Shown here: positions 1-10,121 of the stretch, piece after piece
How the letters are laid out: the number at the start of each line of letters is the position of its first letter
Numbering within the stretch: position 1 is the stretch's first letter
NCBI RefSeq assembly: GCF_013409785.1
Contig: NZ_JACCBV010000001.1
Location: 3,286,001-3,350,000 of the forward strand
DNA length: 64,000 nt
Source of the DNA: Microbacterium immunditiarum
Lineage (GTDB): Bacteria; Actinomycetota; Actinomycetes; Actinomycetales; Microbacteriaceae
Direction of reading: 5' to 3'
Notes under the pieces: model-generated
What the model saw: only the letters and a program-made list of their open reading frames with translations
Database searches by the model: none
Told to the model about the DNA's origin: nothing
Made by a program: the position numbers and the translations under genes

Positions 1-482
1 CGCTCGTTCGGGGCGGCGCGGAACGCCACATCAGCGCGCAGCGCGGGCTCGAGGCCACCTCGGGCGACATCGTCCTCGTCCACGACGGGGTGCGCCCCTT
101 CGTGACGGAGGATCTCGTGATGCGCGTCCTCGACGCGGCGATCGACCACGGCGCAGCGATGATCGGAACCCCGAGCACCGTCCAGGTCAAGCTCGTCACC
201 GACGACGGATTCATCGAGGGCTCGCTCGACCGGGCGCATTCGTGGCTGGGTCAGACCCCGCAGGGCTTCCGCCGCGAGCTTCTCGACGCCGCGTACCGCG
301 CGGCGGCGGCCGAGGGATACTCGCGCGTGAGCGACGACGCGGATCTCGTGCACGAGTACACGGGCACGCCGGCTCGCATCCTGCCCGGGCACGTCAACAA
401 CATCAAGATCACGACGCCGCAAGATCTCGGCACCGCGCAGCTCATCGAGCAGCACCTCATCGAAGAGGTTGACCGCGTATGA
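1..482 (+). CDS. IspD/TarI-family cytidylyltransferase, 5' end outside the window
   Basis: The frame is open from base 3, so this is the C-terminal part of a longer gene. It shows hallmarks of the CTP:sugar-alcohol/erythritol phosphate cytidylyltransferase family: GGAER, then VLVHDGVRPFV, QTPQGF, DDADLVHEYTG and NNIKITTPQDL. The family makes CDP-methylerythritol (IspD) or CDP-ribitol (TarI) in the cytoplasm. The NNIK ending and the next gene, a TarS/TarP-like glycosyltransferase overlapping it by ATGA, favour a CDP-ribitol role in wall polymer synthesis. That is an inference; IspD function is not excluded. Confidence 0.85.
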   Translation, partial: LVRGGAERHISAQRGLEATSGDIVLVHDGVRPFVTEDLVMRVLDAAIDHGAAMIGTPSTVQVKLVTDDGFIEGSLDRAHSWLGQTPQGFRRELLDAAYRAAAAEGYSRVSDDADLVHEYTGTPARILPGHVNNIKITTPQDLGTAQLIEQHLIEEVDRV

Positions 483-2410
483 CAGAGGGGCCCGTGAAGG
501 TCAGCGTCGTCGTGCCGACCTATCGGCCCGGCAAGGGGCTGAACCGACTCGTCGCGTCGCTGGACGCGCAGACGCTCCCGACGAGCGACTGGGAAGTCGT
601 CTTCGTGGACGACGGCTCGCCGGATGACACATACGAGCGGCTGCTCGCCATCCAGAGTGCGAGGCCGAACGTGCGCGTCGAGCGCATCGAGAACTCCGGT
701 TGGCCGTGCCGCCCACGCAACATCGGGACGGACCTCGCGCGGGGGGAGTACGTCGCGTACATGGACCACGACGACGAGTTGTACCCCGACGCGCTACGCG
801 CGGCGTACGAGTTCGCGAAGGCGAACGACTCCGACGTCGTCAACGGCAAGGAAGCCCGGACGCACGACAGCGGATGGGCGATCGACCAGTACCGCGCCGA
901 CAGCGGCCAGGTGATCGACCGCACGGACTTCCACCCGCTCATCCCGACCAACCCCCACAAGCTCTATCGCCGCGCGCTGCTGCAGGAGCACAGCATCCGC
1001 TTTCGTGAAGGCGGACGCGTGCTGTGGGAGGACATCTTCTTCAACGTGCTCGTTGCCCGCCACGCAAAGGTCATCTCGACGATGGCGAGCACGCCCTACT
1101 ACCACTGGTTCTCGACCCCCGGCAGCGGCTCCAGCACGTTCGTCCGGTCGAGCCCGGAGTGGTGGTACTGGCTCGACAAGGTCGTCGAAGCCGTCAACAC
1201 CGACCTCGCCGGCGAGGAGCTGGCCACTCAGCGGCGACTGCTCCGCGTGCACCAGTACCGCTCGAGGCTCCTGGACTCGTTCAACAACCTCTACGCCCCG
1301 AGGGACGCGGCGGAGCGGAAGATGATCTTCGAGAAGGCGTCGGCGCTGCAGGCGAAGCACTTCCCCGAGTCCGACGACGATCACCTCAACCGGTCGCTGC
1401 GGATGCGGGCGCAGCTGCTGCGACGTGGATACCGGCATCTGCTCGAGCGGCTCACCGTGGACGACCCGAACATCCCGGGAGCCGCCCGCATCACCGACGC
1501 GCAGTGGGACGGGGCCGTCCTGCGGCTCAGCACGCGCGCCGACTGGGAGGACAGCACCGGCCGCCGCCACCGGCTCGTCGAGCGCGACGGACGGATCGTG
1601 AAGGACCTTCCGAAGGCGTACCACGACGCGCTGTCGCCCGACCTGTTCGATGTGACCGACGACATCCACGCGGCCACGGTCGAGATCGGCGTGAGGTCGG
1701 AGGCGTCCCGGGTCACGTGGATGGCGTCGTCGGCGTCTGAGCTGCACACAGCGGTCACCGACGGAGCGGTGCGCTGGCACCTGACCGGCACCGCGACGGT
1801 CGACCCGGCGACGGATGCCATGGGCCGCCCGCTCGAGCGCGGCGTGTGGCTCATCAACGGGCGCTGCACGCTGGCCGGGACCGTCCAGCATCGCATCATC
1901 CGCAGCAGCCACATCCCTCCCGCGATCCGGTTCGACGACGACGGCGTCATCGCAGTCTTCAGCCGCACGGACGGCGCCGTCGCCCTGGACTTCGACCAGA
2001 CCGAGTCGCCCCTCACGCGACTGGTTTGCCCGACGGGACGCGTCCGGCGCATAGGGACGGTGACCTCGATCGAGGTGTCGGGGCTGCCCGTCGACGGGGA
2101 TCGGCGTGAGTTCGCCACCACGCTCGACATCGACACCGAGAGCCTGGCACGACGCGCGCGCCGCGTGCCGCGGCGTGTCCTGGGCCGTCTGCGCCGCCGT
2201 GACCCGGGTCCGCGCGGGTGGCGGACGGTGCCAGCGAGAATCGTCGTCCGCGATGGGGTCGCGAGCATCGAGGTCGAGCTGCAGACGAAGGACGCCTTCC
2301 TCGTGCGGATCGGTGAACGCGTCCCGGGATTCCAGCCTGTAATGCAGGTATCACGCGAGCATACGCTGGTTCGTCCCTACGGTGGGCTCGCGCGCGGCGT
2401 CCTCAGCTGA
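479..2410 (+). CDS. Family 2 glycosyltransferase, TarS/TarP-like
   Basis: A GT-A fold glycosyltransferase of 643 residues. The N-terminal catalytic domain begins VSVVVPTYRPGKG (residues 8-20), with a nucleotide-binding VDDGS at 43-47, a metal-binding DHDDE at 96-100 and a WED motif near 183 that commonly carries the catalytic base. Residues from about 330 onward look like beta-rich accessory domains, as in the poly(ribitol-phosphate) N-acetylglucosaminyltransferases TarS and TarP of Staphylococcus. No signal peptide or membrane segment is seen, so it should act at the cytoplasmic face. The ATG overlaps the TGA of the cytidylyltransferase, indicating translational coupling. Family assignment is firm; the acceptor polymer is inferred from context. 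Confidence 0.85.
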   Translation: MTEGPVKVSVVVPTYRPGKGLNRLVASLDAQTLPTSDWEVVFVDDGSPDDTYERLLAIQSARPNVRVERIENSGWPCRPRNIGTDLARGEYVAYMDHDDELYPDALRAAYEFAKANDSDVVNGKEARTHDSGWAIDQYRADSGQVIDRTDFHPLIPTNPHKLYRRALLQEHSIRFREGGRVLWEDIFFNVLVARHAKVISTMASTPYYHWFSTPGSGSSTFVRSSPEWWYWLDKVVEAVNTDLAGEELATQRRLLRVHQYRSRLLDSFNNLYAPRDAAERKMIFEKASALQAKHFPESDDDHLNRSLRMRAQLLRRGYRHLLERLTVDDPNIPGAARITDAQWDGAVLRLSTRADWEDSTGRRHRLVERDGRIVKDLPKAYHDALSPDLFDVTDDIHAATVEIGVRSEASRVTWMASSASELHTAVTDGAVRWHLTGTATVDPATDAMGRPLERGVWLINGRCTLAGTVQHRIIRSSHIPPAIRFDDDGVIAVFSRTDGAVALDFDQTESPLTRLVCPTGRVRRIGTVTSIEVSGLPVDGDRREFATTLDIDTESLARRARRVPRRVLGRLRRRDPGPRGWRTVPARIVVRDGVASIEVELQTKDAFLVRIGERVPGFQPVMQVSREHTLVRPYGGLARGVLS

Positions 2411-2417
2411 GCTGGCC

Positions 2418-2660
2418 TCAGCCCTTGAGCGGGTTCTCGTCGCGGAGACGTGCGAACACGAGGTCATACAGCTCGGCGACGCGCCTGTTGTCCTGCCGCA
2501 GCTCGTTGAGCTGAGCTTCGAGCTCGGCGATGCGCTGTTCGAGGTCTTGAGGGAGGACGGCGTCACCCGAGAGCGCCGCCGAGGCGAGGTTGAGCTGTTC
2601 GAGCTTGCCGTAGGCCGTCGGCGCGATCCACCTCGCGAACTTGCGCAGGATCTCTCTCAT
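2418..2660 (-). CDS. Small coiled-coil protein, last gene of the export operon
   Basis: An 80-residue protein starting MREILRKFARW. Residues 37-75 form a heptad-like coiled coil (LEQRIAELEAQLNELRQDN). It has no signal peptide or membrane helix. The ATG overlaps the TGA of the LicD-methyltransferase gene, and the stop lies 8 nt from the end of the convergent glycosyltransferase gene. It resembles short uncharacterised actinobacterial proteins that follow glycan-modification genes (possibly DUF6752; not verified). A scaffold or partner role for the upstream enzyme is plausible but unproven. Confidence 0.75.
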   Translation of the reverse strand: MREILRKFARWIAPTAYGKLEQLNLASAALSGDAVLPQDLEQRIAELEAQLNELRQDNRRVAELYDLVFARLRDENPLKG

Positions 2661-4209
2661 CGTGTGTCCTTCTTCCCTTCGGCGGCTGCGTGCGAGGCTG
2701 CCGTGATCCTCACCTGAGACGTGCGGCGGATGCGGCGCCCGTCCTGGCGACGCCCTCGCCCGATGACGCCGAGCCGGAGCCGGCGCTCGGCGATCTCCTC
2801 TTCGATCCACTCGGTCGGCAGGTGCCAGGTCGCGGGCCGCGCGTGCTCGTAGTCCGCCGACATCGTCGTGTAGTCCGTGAGGTCGGCGAACCCGCGGCCA
2901 CGCAGGACGAGTTCGAGGAAGCGGAAGACGGTGCGGCGGTTGGCCTTCGTGATCGACTGGGCGGTGTGGTGCGCGAAGATGCACCACTCGTCGCCCGTCT
3001 CGAGCATTCGCGCGCCGAACTCGAGCAGCGCCCCACGGTCGTTCAAGTTCAGGTAATGGAAGTCGACGACCCTGTCGACATCGTGGGCACGGGCAAGCCG
3101 CAGCGCCTCATGGCTGTAATCCACGCCCGTGACCCGGTGCCCTGCCTGCGCGAGCTCGACCGACCACCGCCCGTCCCCGCATCCGAGGTCCAGGATCCGC
3201 GCACCGGACGGGACGTCCGCGAGGAACCTCTTGATGGAAGAGCCTGCGTCGGCGAAGCCGGTCGAGACGTCGCGCTCCATGTAGTACTTGTCCCAGAAGA
3301 CGCGGCCGCTGTTGTAGACGCCGAACCACGACTCGAAGCGCTGCCGCGTCCATCGTGGAGTCTCGAACTTGAAGGTCGGGTCGGGGACGCGCCATCCCGG
3401 CCCGTACGCGTACGCGAGCCACGCCTCGGGGTTGGCCGGCTCGGGCAGCTCGACCCCGTGGATCTCGCGTCGCCGGGTGGGGACGAGATCGGACTCCCCG
3501 ACCTCGGGTCCGCGCAGCGCGAACGGCTGGCAGTACAGGCCGTCGCGGAAGAACCCGGTGAAGATGTCGACGTAGTGGTCGGGCTCCCCCTGCTCGTTGA
3601 AGAACTCGACCTCGAGGTGGGCAAGGCTGTGGCGGACGACGGTGTAGCCCAGCGATCGCAGAGAGCGCTCCATCTCGAAGCTCACGAGCGCAATGTCGGC
3701 GGGGTTGTCCTCACGGCACAGGAATGCGAGGTCGACGTCATCGTCGTGCGGCAGCATGCGACCGTCGCGGACAAGCCCGAGGAGTGTGCCCCCGACGATG
3801 TACACCTCGTGGCCACGCTCTTCGAGCGCTTCCACGAGCGAACTTGCGCTCTGCAGCAGACGATCGACGACAGCGTCGTCACGACCCTCCAGCACCGGGC
3901 CGAGACGGTCCCACTTCGTCATCGCGAGCCACCGGCCGCGTGCGTCAACGATCTCGACGGGGTCGTCCGACCGGCCGAACCGGGCGTCGGCCCCACCGAT
4001 CTCACGGCCCGTCACGCTGTCATGCACGGTGACACGAGTGCGACCGTGCAGTCGCGCGCGCAGCGGCGCGGGCCACTCCAGGCTGATGACGCCGTTCTCG
4101 GAGTACGGGATCTCGACCGACCACACCCGGTGACCGTCGAGCCGCACGTCGGCGACGATCGCGTCCTCGATCGCGTAGGGGTCCAGTTCGATGCGGTGGA
4201 GTGAGACCT

Positions 4210-4213
<4 letters not shown>
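2657..4213 (-). CDS. LicD-like phosphotransferase fused to a SAM methyltransferase
   Basis: The 518-residue product starts at the ATG overlapping the exporter ATPase stop (ATGA). Residues 1-90 look like a beta-rich N-terminal module. Residues 95-290 carry LicD features: GGTLLG (141-146) and the acidic HDDDVDLAF (156-164), the nucleotidyltransferase-fold metal site of proteins that transfer phosphocholine-like groups to teichoic acid or glycans. Residues 300-500 are a class I methyltransferase with DLGCGDG (342-348) and GVDYS (363-367). The fusion suggests addition of a phospho-substituent plus methylation on the exported polymer, possibly as an end cap. Domain calls are good; the substrate is unknown. 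Confidence 0.8.
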
Positions 4214-4967
<754 letters not shown>

Positions 4968-4968
<1 letters not shown>

Positions 4969-5843
4969 CACAGGTCCTGTGCGAACGAGCGCTCGAAGTG
5001 ACGGAAGACGAACTGGCCGACGAAGAGCATCAGGACGCAGAACGAGGCCGCCACGAGCGAAGCGGGAAGGAAGACATCCGGAAGGCCGTGCGTGCTCTCG
5101 GCAGTCGGCGCCCAGAAGCCCAGGTGGAACAGCTCGACCGCGATCGTGAGGGGGTTCGACATGTACACGAAGAACAGGCCCGGGAAATCGCGCAGGGCGT
5201 CGGCGACGAGGACCCACGTGTACAGGACGGGGGACGTCCACGTCGAGAACATCTTGATGAGGTCGACGAAGTTCTGAGCGTCGCGGTAGCGCACGTTCAG
5301 TCCGCTGAAGAAGAGCCCGAGCCCGAGCGCGAACGCCAGAACGGTGACGACGCCGAGCAGGATGCCGCCGATCGCGATGAGCGACGGCGCCCAACCGACC
5401 AGGAGGCAGACCAGCAACAGGATCGCCAACTGCGGGAGGAAGTGGATGAGAGCGCCGATGATGGCCGCGATGGGGAAGAGCTCTCGCGGCAGGTAGATCT
5501 TCTTGACGAGCGCGCGGTTGTCGACGATCGAGTTCGTCGCGTTTCCGAACGCCTCGTTGAAGAGGTTGATGATGACGACGCCGGCGAAGAGATAGATCGC
5601 GAAGTTGTCGACGTCACGGTGCGCCTGGAGGACGACACCCATCACGAAGTAATAGATGACGAACTGCGCGGCCGGCTTGACGTACGACCAGATCCAGCCC
5701 AGGACGGAGTTGCGGTACCGGGTCGCCGTGCCCTTCTGGACGAGGAGCCTCAGCAGGTACCACCAGCGGAAGACGTCGAGGATGCCTCGTCCGCGACCGG
5801 GTACGTCATATGCCGAGAGGTCGACGGGCGTGCCGAGTGACAA
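4968..5843 (-). CDS. Polysaccharide/teichoic acid ABC exporter, permease subunit (TagG/Wzm-like)
   Basis: An ABC-2 type permease of 291 residues with about six membrane segments. It starts with an amphipathic helix and the RYRNSVLGWIWSYVKP segment typical of TagG/RfbA permeases. The only sensible start is TTG at 5843, preceded on the minus strand by a GAGGAAG ribosome site 8 nt away. It is the first gene of a four-gene operon (permease, ATPase, LicD fusion, coiled-coil protein) in which each stop overlaps the next start. It exports a wall polymer with the ATPase partner. Confidence 0.92.
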
Positions 5844-5895
5844 GGCAGATACTTCCTCAGATCACGGGTGAAGGGCCGGGTATCGGCCCCGCAGA

Positions 5896-5901
5896 ATCCT
5901 A
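5896..5901 (-). promoter_or_regulatory. -10 box (TAGGAT) of the polymer export operon
   Basis: TAGGAT on the minus strand matches the actinobacterial TANNNT -10 consensus. It would give a leader of roughly 45 nt before the TTG start at 5843, leaving room for the GAGGAAG ribosome site. Confidence 0.5.
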
Positions 5902-5939
5902 TCCGACCGATGTGGGGGTGCCTGAGCGGGCGCTGTGGA

Positions 5940-8864
5940 TCACCGCTTCGGGATGCCGCCCACCGTGCGGTTGTCCATCACGAGGATGCGCGGCGCGGTG
6001 CCCCCGTTGAGGGCGGTCGCCGACTCATCGCCGCGAAGGGGACGCAGCCCGCCGTTCTCCGTCACGTAGACCTGGGCGGCCCCGGCCGCCTGGACGAAGA
6101 CGCGACCCGCGATCGGGGCTCCCGTGAGGTTCAGCGTCGAGCATGTCGCGTCATCGAGCGCCACGGGGACGATCCCCCCGAGCCCGGCAGGGGTGATCGC
6201 GGAGAGGACACCCTGAGCGGCGACGTAGTCGACCGAGCCGCACCGGACGAACACGCCGGCAAGCTGCGCCACGAGCGGCCTGGTCGCCACCGCCGGCGGA
6301 GCGACGATACGGTAGCGCGGCTGTACGCCGAGGTCAGCCGGCACACCCCAATTGGGGACGCCGAGCCGATGTTCACCATCGATGAACGAGACGGTCGCCG
6401 AGTCGGATGCCCGCACGAGGTCGCCCGCGCCCGGGAGCGTGCTCGGCTGCGGAAGTGACGCGAAGTACGCGGCCGTGATCCACTTGGACGCCGGTATCGT
6501 CCCACTGTTCGCCCGGCGGATGCTCGCCGTGTCCGGAAGGCGGAGGAAGCCGCGTGAGGTTGCAACGGCGGTGTTGGTGCCGTCCGTGACGAACACCGCA
6601 CCCGGGATGGATGGCCCGTCCTTCGGCAATGTCGCGCATGCGGCCGCGGACAGCTCAGTAACCGTGTTGCCCGCCGGATCACCGGACAGCACGCGCGAAA
6701 GGCGATCCCCTCCTGCCGCGTAAAGCAAACCGCCGCAGGAGACGAGATGCGTGAGGGCCGGGCCCTGAGCGAAGCCTGTCAGAGCATCCGGCGCCACCTC
6801 GCGTGCCGGTGACGGAAGCCCGTAGGCTCGCGCGAGTCCCCAACTCGGCAGTCCCCGCAGGCGATCTCCGTCCACGAACCATACGCTTGCATCGCCCGCC
6901 GCCCTGACGAGCGAGCCGGTCACGAGGTAGATCGGACCGACCGTGGTCCTCGACAGAGTCGCATCCGAGATGACGGCGATCGTCGGGCGGGTGCCGCCGT
7001 TCAGCTCGATCATCCTCGCCTGCGACGGGATCGGGCGATACATGCCGTTCTCCGCCCGGTAGACCGTGCCGTTCGTCGGGGTCTTCACGAAAGGCACCGT
7101 CGTGAACACGGGCCCAGTGAGCGTGAGGCGCGCGCACGTCGGGGCATCCAGTGTCGAGGCGGTGAATCCGGCGGGCACACCGTTCGGCAGGCCATGGAAC
7201 CGACCCGAGGCGCCGAAGTAGACCTTGCCGCCGCAGATTACGTACTGCGAGAGGGGATCTGTAGGCGCATAGCCGGTCAGATCAGTAGCGGTCACTCGAC
7301 TTGCGACTGCCTTCGGCAGGCCGAGTTCGGCCGCCAAGCTCCACGCGGGCAGACCAATCAGGCGGCCGTCCGACTGCGGCAGCCATACGGTCGGGTCACC
7401 GCTCGCAAGGATCATGCGGCCGGGGGCGAACAGCTGTCTCGCCGCGATCTGGTAGCGCGACGCGACGCTCGACCGCATGACGCCCGCGTACGGGACCGAC
7501 CCGCCGTTCGCGCTCGACACTGCGGCCGCGTCGTAGTACGGCTGAAGCGTCGTCCCCGTCACCTGGTGGATCTTGCCGCCTGCTTCCAGTCGCGCGAAGG
7601 CGGTCATCACCGCGCCCCGGGTGAAGCGGTTGTACTCGCGCGGTTCGAGCTGCACCAGAGCAGCACCGCATGCTCCACCCCACACGCCGACCATCCCGCA
7701 CGACGTGAAGGGGTGGACCTGCCCATCCTGCAACATGGCCACTTCCCCCGTCGCGGTGTTGCGAACGTAGAACGTCGCCGCCACGCCCGAGGTCGCGAAC
7801 TGACTCACGTACGCGGCATCGACGACCACGGGTGCGCCGAACACGCGACGATACTCCGGGTAGGCCTCAGCCGTTATCCCGTAGCGGCGGTTGCCCGAGA
7901 TGATCGACACCTCAGCACCGACCTTGACGAGCACCTGCGAGAGTGACTGCGTCGACCCGAACCAGTCGGTGAAGTAGTTGTAGAAGTTCCGGTTGCCGTA
8001 GCTGGAGCATCCGTCACCCGTGCCGTAACCGGCGGCGAGCGCCGGGCCGTTGGGCTGGTACGGCGTGTAGTAGTACAGGTTCGCGGTCGCCTGGTTCTGC
8101 ACGTACACGGGCGACGTGCCGCAGGCGCGGTTCGGGTGGTAGAGGATGTTCCACGTCTTGCCGGGCGCGTACCACGTGAAGTACTGGCTCGTTCCGGGCG
8201 GGTTCGCGTAGCGCTTCATCTGCCACGCGGCGCCGTAGACCTGGTTGAAGAAGCCGTAGTAGCGCGTGTCGCACGCCGCGGTGTCGGGGCACCCCTGCCC
8301 CATCGCGATCGTGTAGCGCCATTCGCTGGGCCACACATGCGTGACGAGGCCCTGCTCCTTCTGGAGCGTCGTGAGGAGCACCTGCGGGTTGATGCCGCAC
8401 GCCTGGGCGACCTTGAAGATGATGCGCGAGGCGCGCTCGCGCACTCCGCCGGGGTAGGCGCCGCACATCGCATCGGCTGTCGTCGTGCGGGACGTGTCGT
8501 ACCAGTCTTTCAGGCACGTGTACCCCGGCTCGCAGCGCGGCACCTTCGCCTGCAGGAACGCCTGGATCTGCGACTCGGTCATCGTGCTCTTGTTGAAGAA
8601 CACGGCGTTGCTGATGATGTTGCCGGGGTTGAAGTTCGCGAGGTTCGCCATCGGCTTCACCGGCGCTGCGGCGGGTGCGACATCTGCCACGGCCGCCGAC
8701 GTGACGGGCGCGGATGCCACGGCCGGCGCCGCATCGGTCAGTGCCTGGGCAACGCCCGTCGGCGCTGCGATCACCCCCGCCACTACCACTGATAGTGACG
8801 CCAACAGCGCAGCAAACCTCTGACTGCGCTCGCGCGGGCCCCCCCGCCGCGGAGCGGTACTCAT
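5940..8864 (-). CDS. Large secreted protein: lysozyme-like domain plus Cys-paired repeats
   Basis: This 974-residue product starts at the ATG after a good promoter; the frame stays open further upstream but overlaps the next gene. Residues 1-41 form a signal peptide (FAALLASLSVVVAGV), followed by an Ala/Pro-rich linker. Residues 75-330 look like a lysozyme/glucosaminidase-type domain with a candidate catalytic Glu170 in LQKEQGL and many Cys. The rest is repeats of about 160 residues, each with a hydrophobic GLPxW motif and a conserved Cys pair (CGG ... CARL, CGG ... CATL, CGS ... CSTL). No LPXTG motif or C-terminal anchor is seen. Proteins of this kind are often labelled hemagglutinin-like. 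A wall-remodelling or surface-binding role is inferred. Confidence 0.75.
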   Translation of the reverse strand: MSTAPRRGGPRERSQRFAALLASLSVVVAGVIAAPTGVAQALTDAAPAVASAPVTSAAVADVAPAAAPVKPMANLANFNPGNIISNAVFFNKSTMTESQIQAFLQAKVPRCEPGYTCLKDWYDTSRTTTADAMCGAYPGGVRERASRIIFKVAQACGINPQVLLTTLQKEQGLVTHVWPSEWRYTIAMGQGCPDTAACDTRYYGFFNQVYGAAWQMKRYANPPGTSQYFTWYAPGKTWNILYHPNRACGTSPVYVQNQATANLYYYTPYQPNGPALAAGYGTGDGCSSYGNRNFYNYFTDWFGSTQSLSQVLVKVGAEVSIISGNRRYGITAEAYPEYRRVFGAPVVVDAAYVSQFATSGVAATFYVRNTATGEVAMLQDGQVHPFTSCGMVGVWGGACGAALVQLEPREYNRFTRGAVMTAFARLEAGGKIHQVTGTTLQPYYDAAAVSSANGGSVPYAGVMRSSVASRYQIAARQLFAPGRMILASGDPTVWLPQSDGRLIGLPAWSLAAELGLPKAVASRVTATDLTGYAPTDPLSQYVICGGKVYFGASGRFHGLPNGVPAGFTASTLDAPTCARLTLTGPVFTTVPFVKTPTNGTVYRAENGMYRPIPSQARMIELNGGTRPTIAVISDATLSRTTVGPIYLVTGSLVRAAGDASVWFVDGDRLRGLPSWGLARAYGLPSPAREVAPDALTGFAQGPALTHLVSCGGLLYAAGGDRLSRVLSGDPAGNTVTELSAAACATLPKDGPSIPGAVFVTDGTNTAVATSRGFLRLPDTASIRRANSGTIPASKWITAAYFASLPQPSTLPGAGDLVRASDSATVSFIDGEHRLGVPNWGVPADLGVQPRYRIVAPPAVATRPLVAQLAGVFVRCGSVDYVAAQGVLSAITPAGLGGIVPVALDDATCSTLNLTGAPIAGRVFVQAAGAAQVYVTENGGLRPLRGDESATALNGGTAPRILVMDNRTVGGIPKR

Positions 8865-8870
8865 GTGAAC

Positions 8871-8899
8871 AGTGTGTCGGAAGTGAACTCGTTTGCCAA
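8871..8899 (-). promoter_or_regulatory. Promoter of the secreted repeat protein
   Basis: Read on the minus strand: -35 TTGGCA (8899-8894), a 17-nt spacer, -10 CACACT (8876-8871), then 6 nt to the ATG at 8864. The spacing suggests transcription starts at the A of the start codon (leaderless). Confidence 0.5.
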
Positions 8900-8946
8900 C
8901 CGGTACCGCGAATCTGTTCAGAAATGAGGCTGTTCGGCGCTCCTCG

Positions 8947-10074
8947 TCACAGGTCCGCGTGCAGCTGCCACACGCGATCGGCGGCCTCGCGCCACGAGAA
9001 TGCGCGTCCGCGGTCGGATGCGAGCACCGCGAACCGCTCGGCCGACGCGGTCGATCCGAGCGCCGACGCGAGGGCCGCGGCAAGGCCGTCGGCGACTGCG
9101 CCCGAGGCATCCGGCTCGACCAGGATCCCGCCGTCGACGACGACTTCGCGGTGGATGTCGGATGCTGCAGCCACCACCGGTACCCCGAGCGACAGCGAGT
9201 CGAGCACGCGCCACGGGAACGCCATGCGGCGCGACGGCGCCACGAGGGCGAGGGCAGCGCCGAACACGGCGGCGCGGTCGGCGGCGTCGAGCGGACCGCG
9301 CACGTGAAGCATGCGCTCCGGAAGGCCCGCCGCGGCGGCGCGGTCGGCGAGGACCGGCTCCTCGCCGTCGCCCGCGTCGATCACGACGACCGGGACCTGG
9401 AGCTGCGAGCGCGCGACCGCGGCGAATCCGTCGTCGAGCGCGTCGGATGCGGCCGCGCCTCCGGCGAGCAGCACGTATCCCTCGGGAAGGCCGAGGTCGC
9501 GGCGGCGGCCGATCTCGTCGGTGGGCACGGCGAAGCCCGTCGGTGCGGCGCCGGCGATGACCCGGATGCGATCGCCGAGAGGCGCCGCGTCGGCGAGGCG
9601 CTCCCCCATCGAGTGCGTCGGCACGACGACGGCGTCGGCATGCTTGACCGCGCGCTTGAGCATCGCGCGCTGCCAGCCGGCCTCGGCTCGGGGAAGCTCG
9701 CCCGGGTGCTCCCACGCGCGCAGGTCCCACACCGTGACGACGGTCTGGTCGTGGTCGTGCACGCGGTCGTGCTTCACGAGCGGCGCGAACATCGTCGGCG
9801 AGTGGATCATGCCGCCGCCGATGCCCGTCGGGATGCCGAGCTGCAGCGCCGCGGCGAGCTCCCGGCGGGGCAGCCCCGAGCGCTGGATGCTCGCGACGCC
9901 CGGCACCTCGGCCTCGATCTCGCGCGACGGGCCGGAGGGCACGACGAGCTCCACCTCGCAGCCCGTCGGCGACGCGATCACGAGCGCGCGGGCGAGGTCT
10001 CGGGAGGCTTCCGCGAGCGCCGCATCCGTGGGCGCCACGAGCTGATCGAGCATCACCCGCAGCGTCACCGTCAT
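8947..10074 (-). CDS. Family 4 glycosyltransferase
   Basis: A 375-residue GT-B glycosyltransferase. The N-terminal Rossmann half contains VVTVWDLRAWEHP and VVVPTHSM. The C-terminal half has VLLAGG, then a region around APSRRMAFPWRVLDSLSLGVPVV that matches the GT4 E/S-x-G-P nucleotide-sugar site, with Ser-Leu in place of the usual Glu-Ala. No signal peptide is seen. It sits between the secreted repeat protein and the LCP gene, so an envelope glycan role is likely; donor and acceptor cannot be read from the sequence. It has its own -10 box and appears leaderless. Confidence 0.8.
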   Translation of the reverse strand: MTVTLRVMLDQLVAPTDAALAEASRDLARALVIASPTGCEVELVVPSGPSREIEAEVPGVASIQRSGLPRRELAAALQLGIPTGIGGGMIHSPTMFAPLVKHDRVHDHDQTVVTVWDLRAWEHPGELPRAEAGWQRAMLKRAVKHADAVVVPTHSMGERLADAAPLGDRIRVIAGAAPTGFAVPTDEIGRRRDLGLPEGYVLLAGGAAASDALDDGFAAVARSQLQVPVVVIDAGDGEEPVLADRAAAAGLPERMLHVRGPLDAADRAAVFGAALALVAPSRRMAFPWRVLDSLSLGVPVVAAASDIHREVVVDGGILVEPDASGAVADGLAAALASALGSTASAERFAVLASDRGRAFSWREAADRVWQLHADL

Positions 10075-10081
10075 GCTGTCG

Positions 10082-10087
10082 AGAGTA
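10082..10087 (-). promoter_or_regulatory. -10 box (TACTCT), leaderless start of the GT4 gene
   Basis: TACTCT on the minus strand is followed by 7 nt and the ATG at 10074, the geometry of a leaderless transcript. Confidence 0.5.
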
Positions 10088-10121
10088 CCCGTGGCGGCGC
10101 GGAAACCGCGGGCGAATGCGG

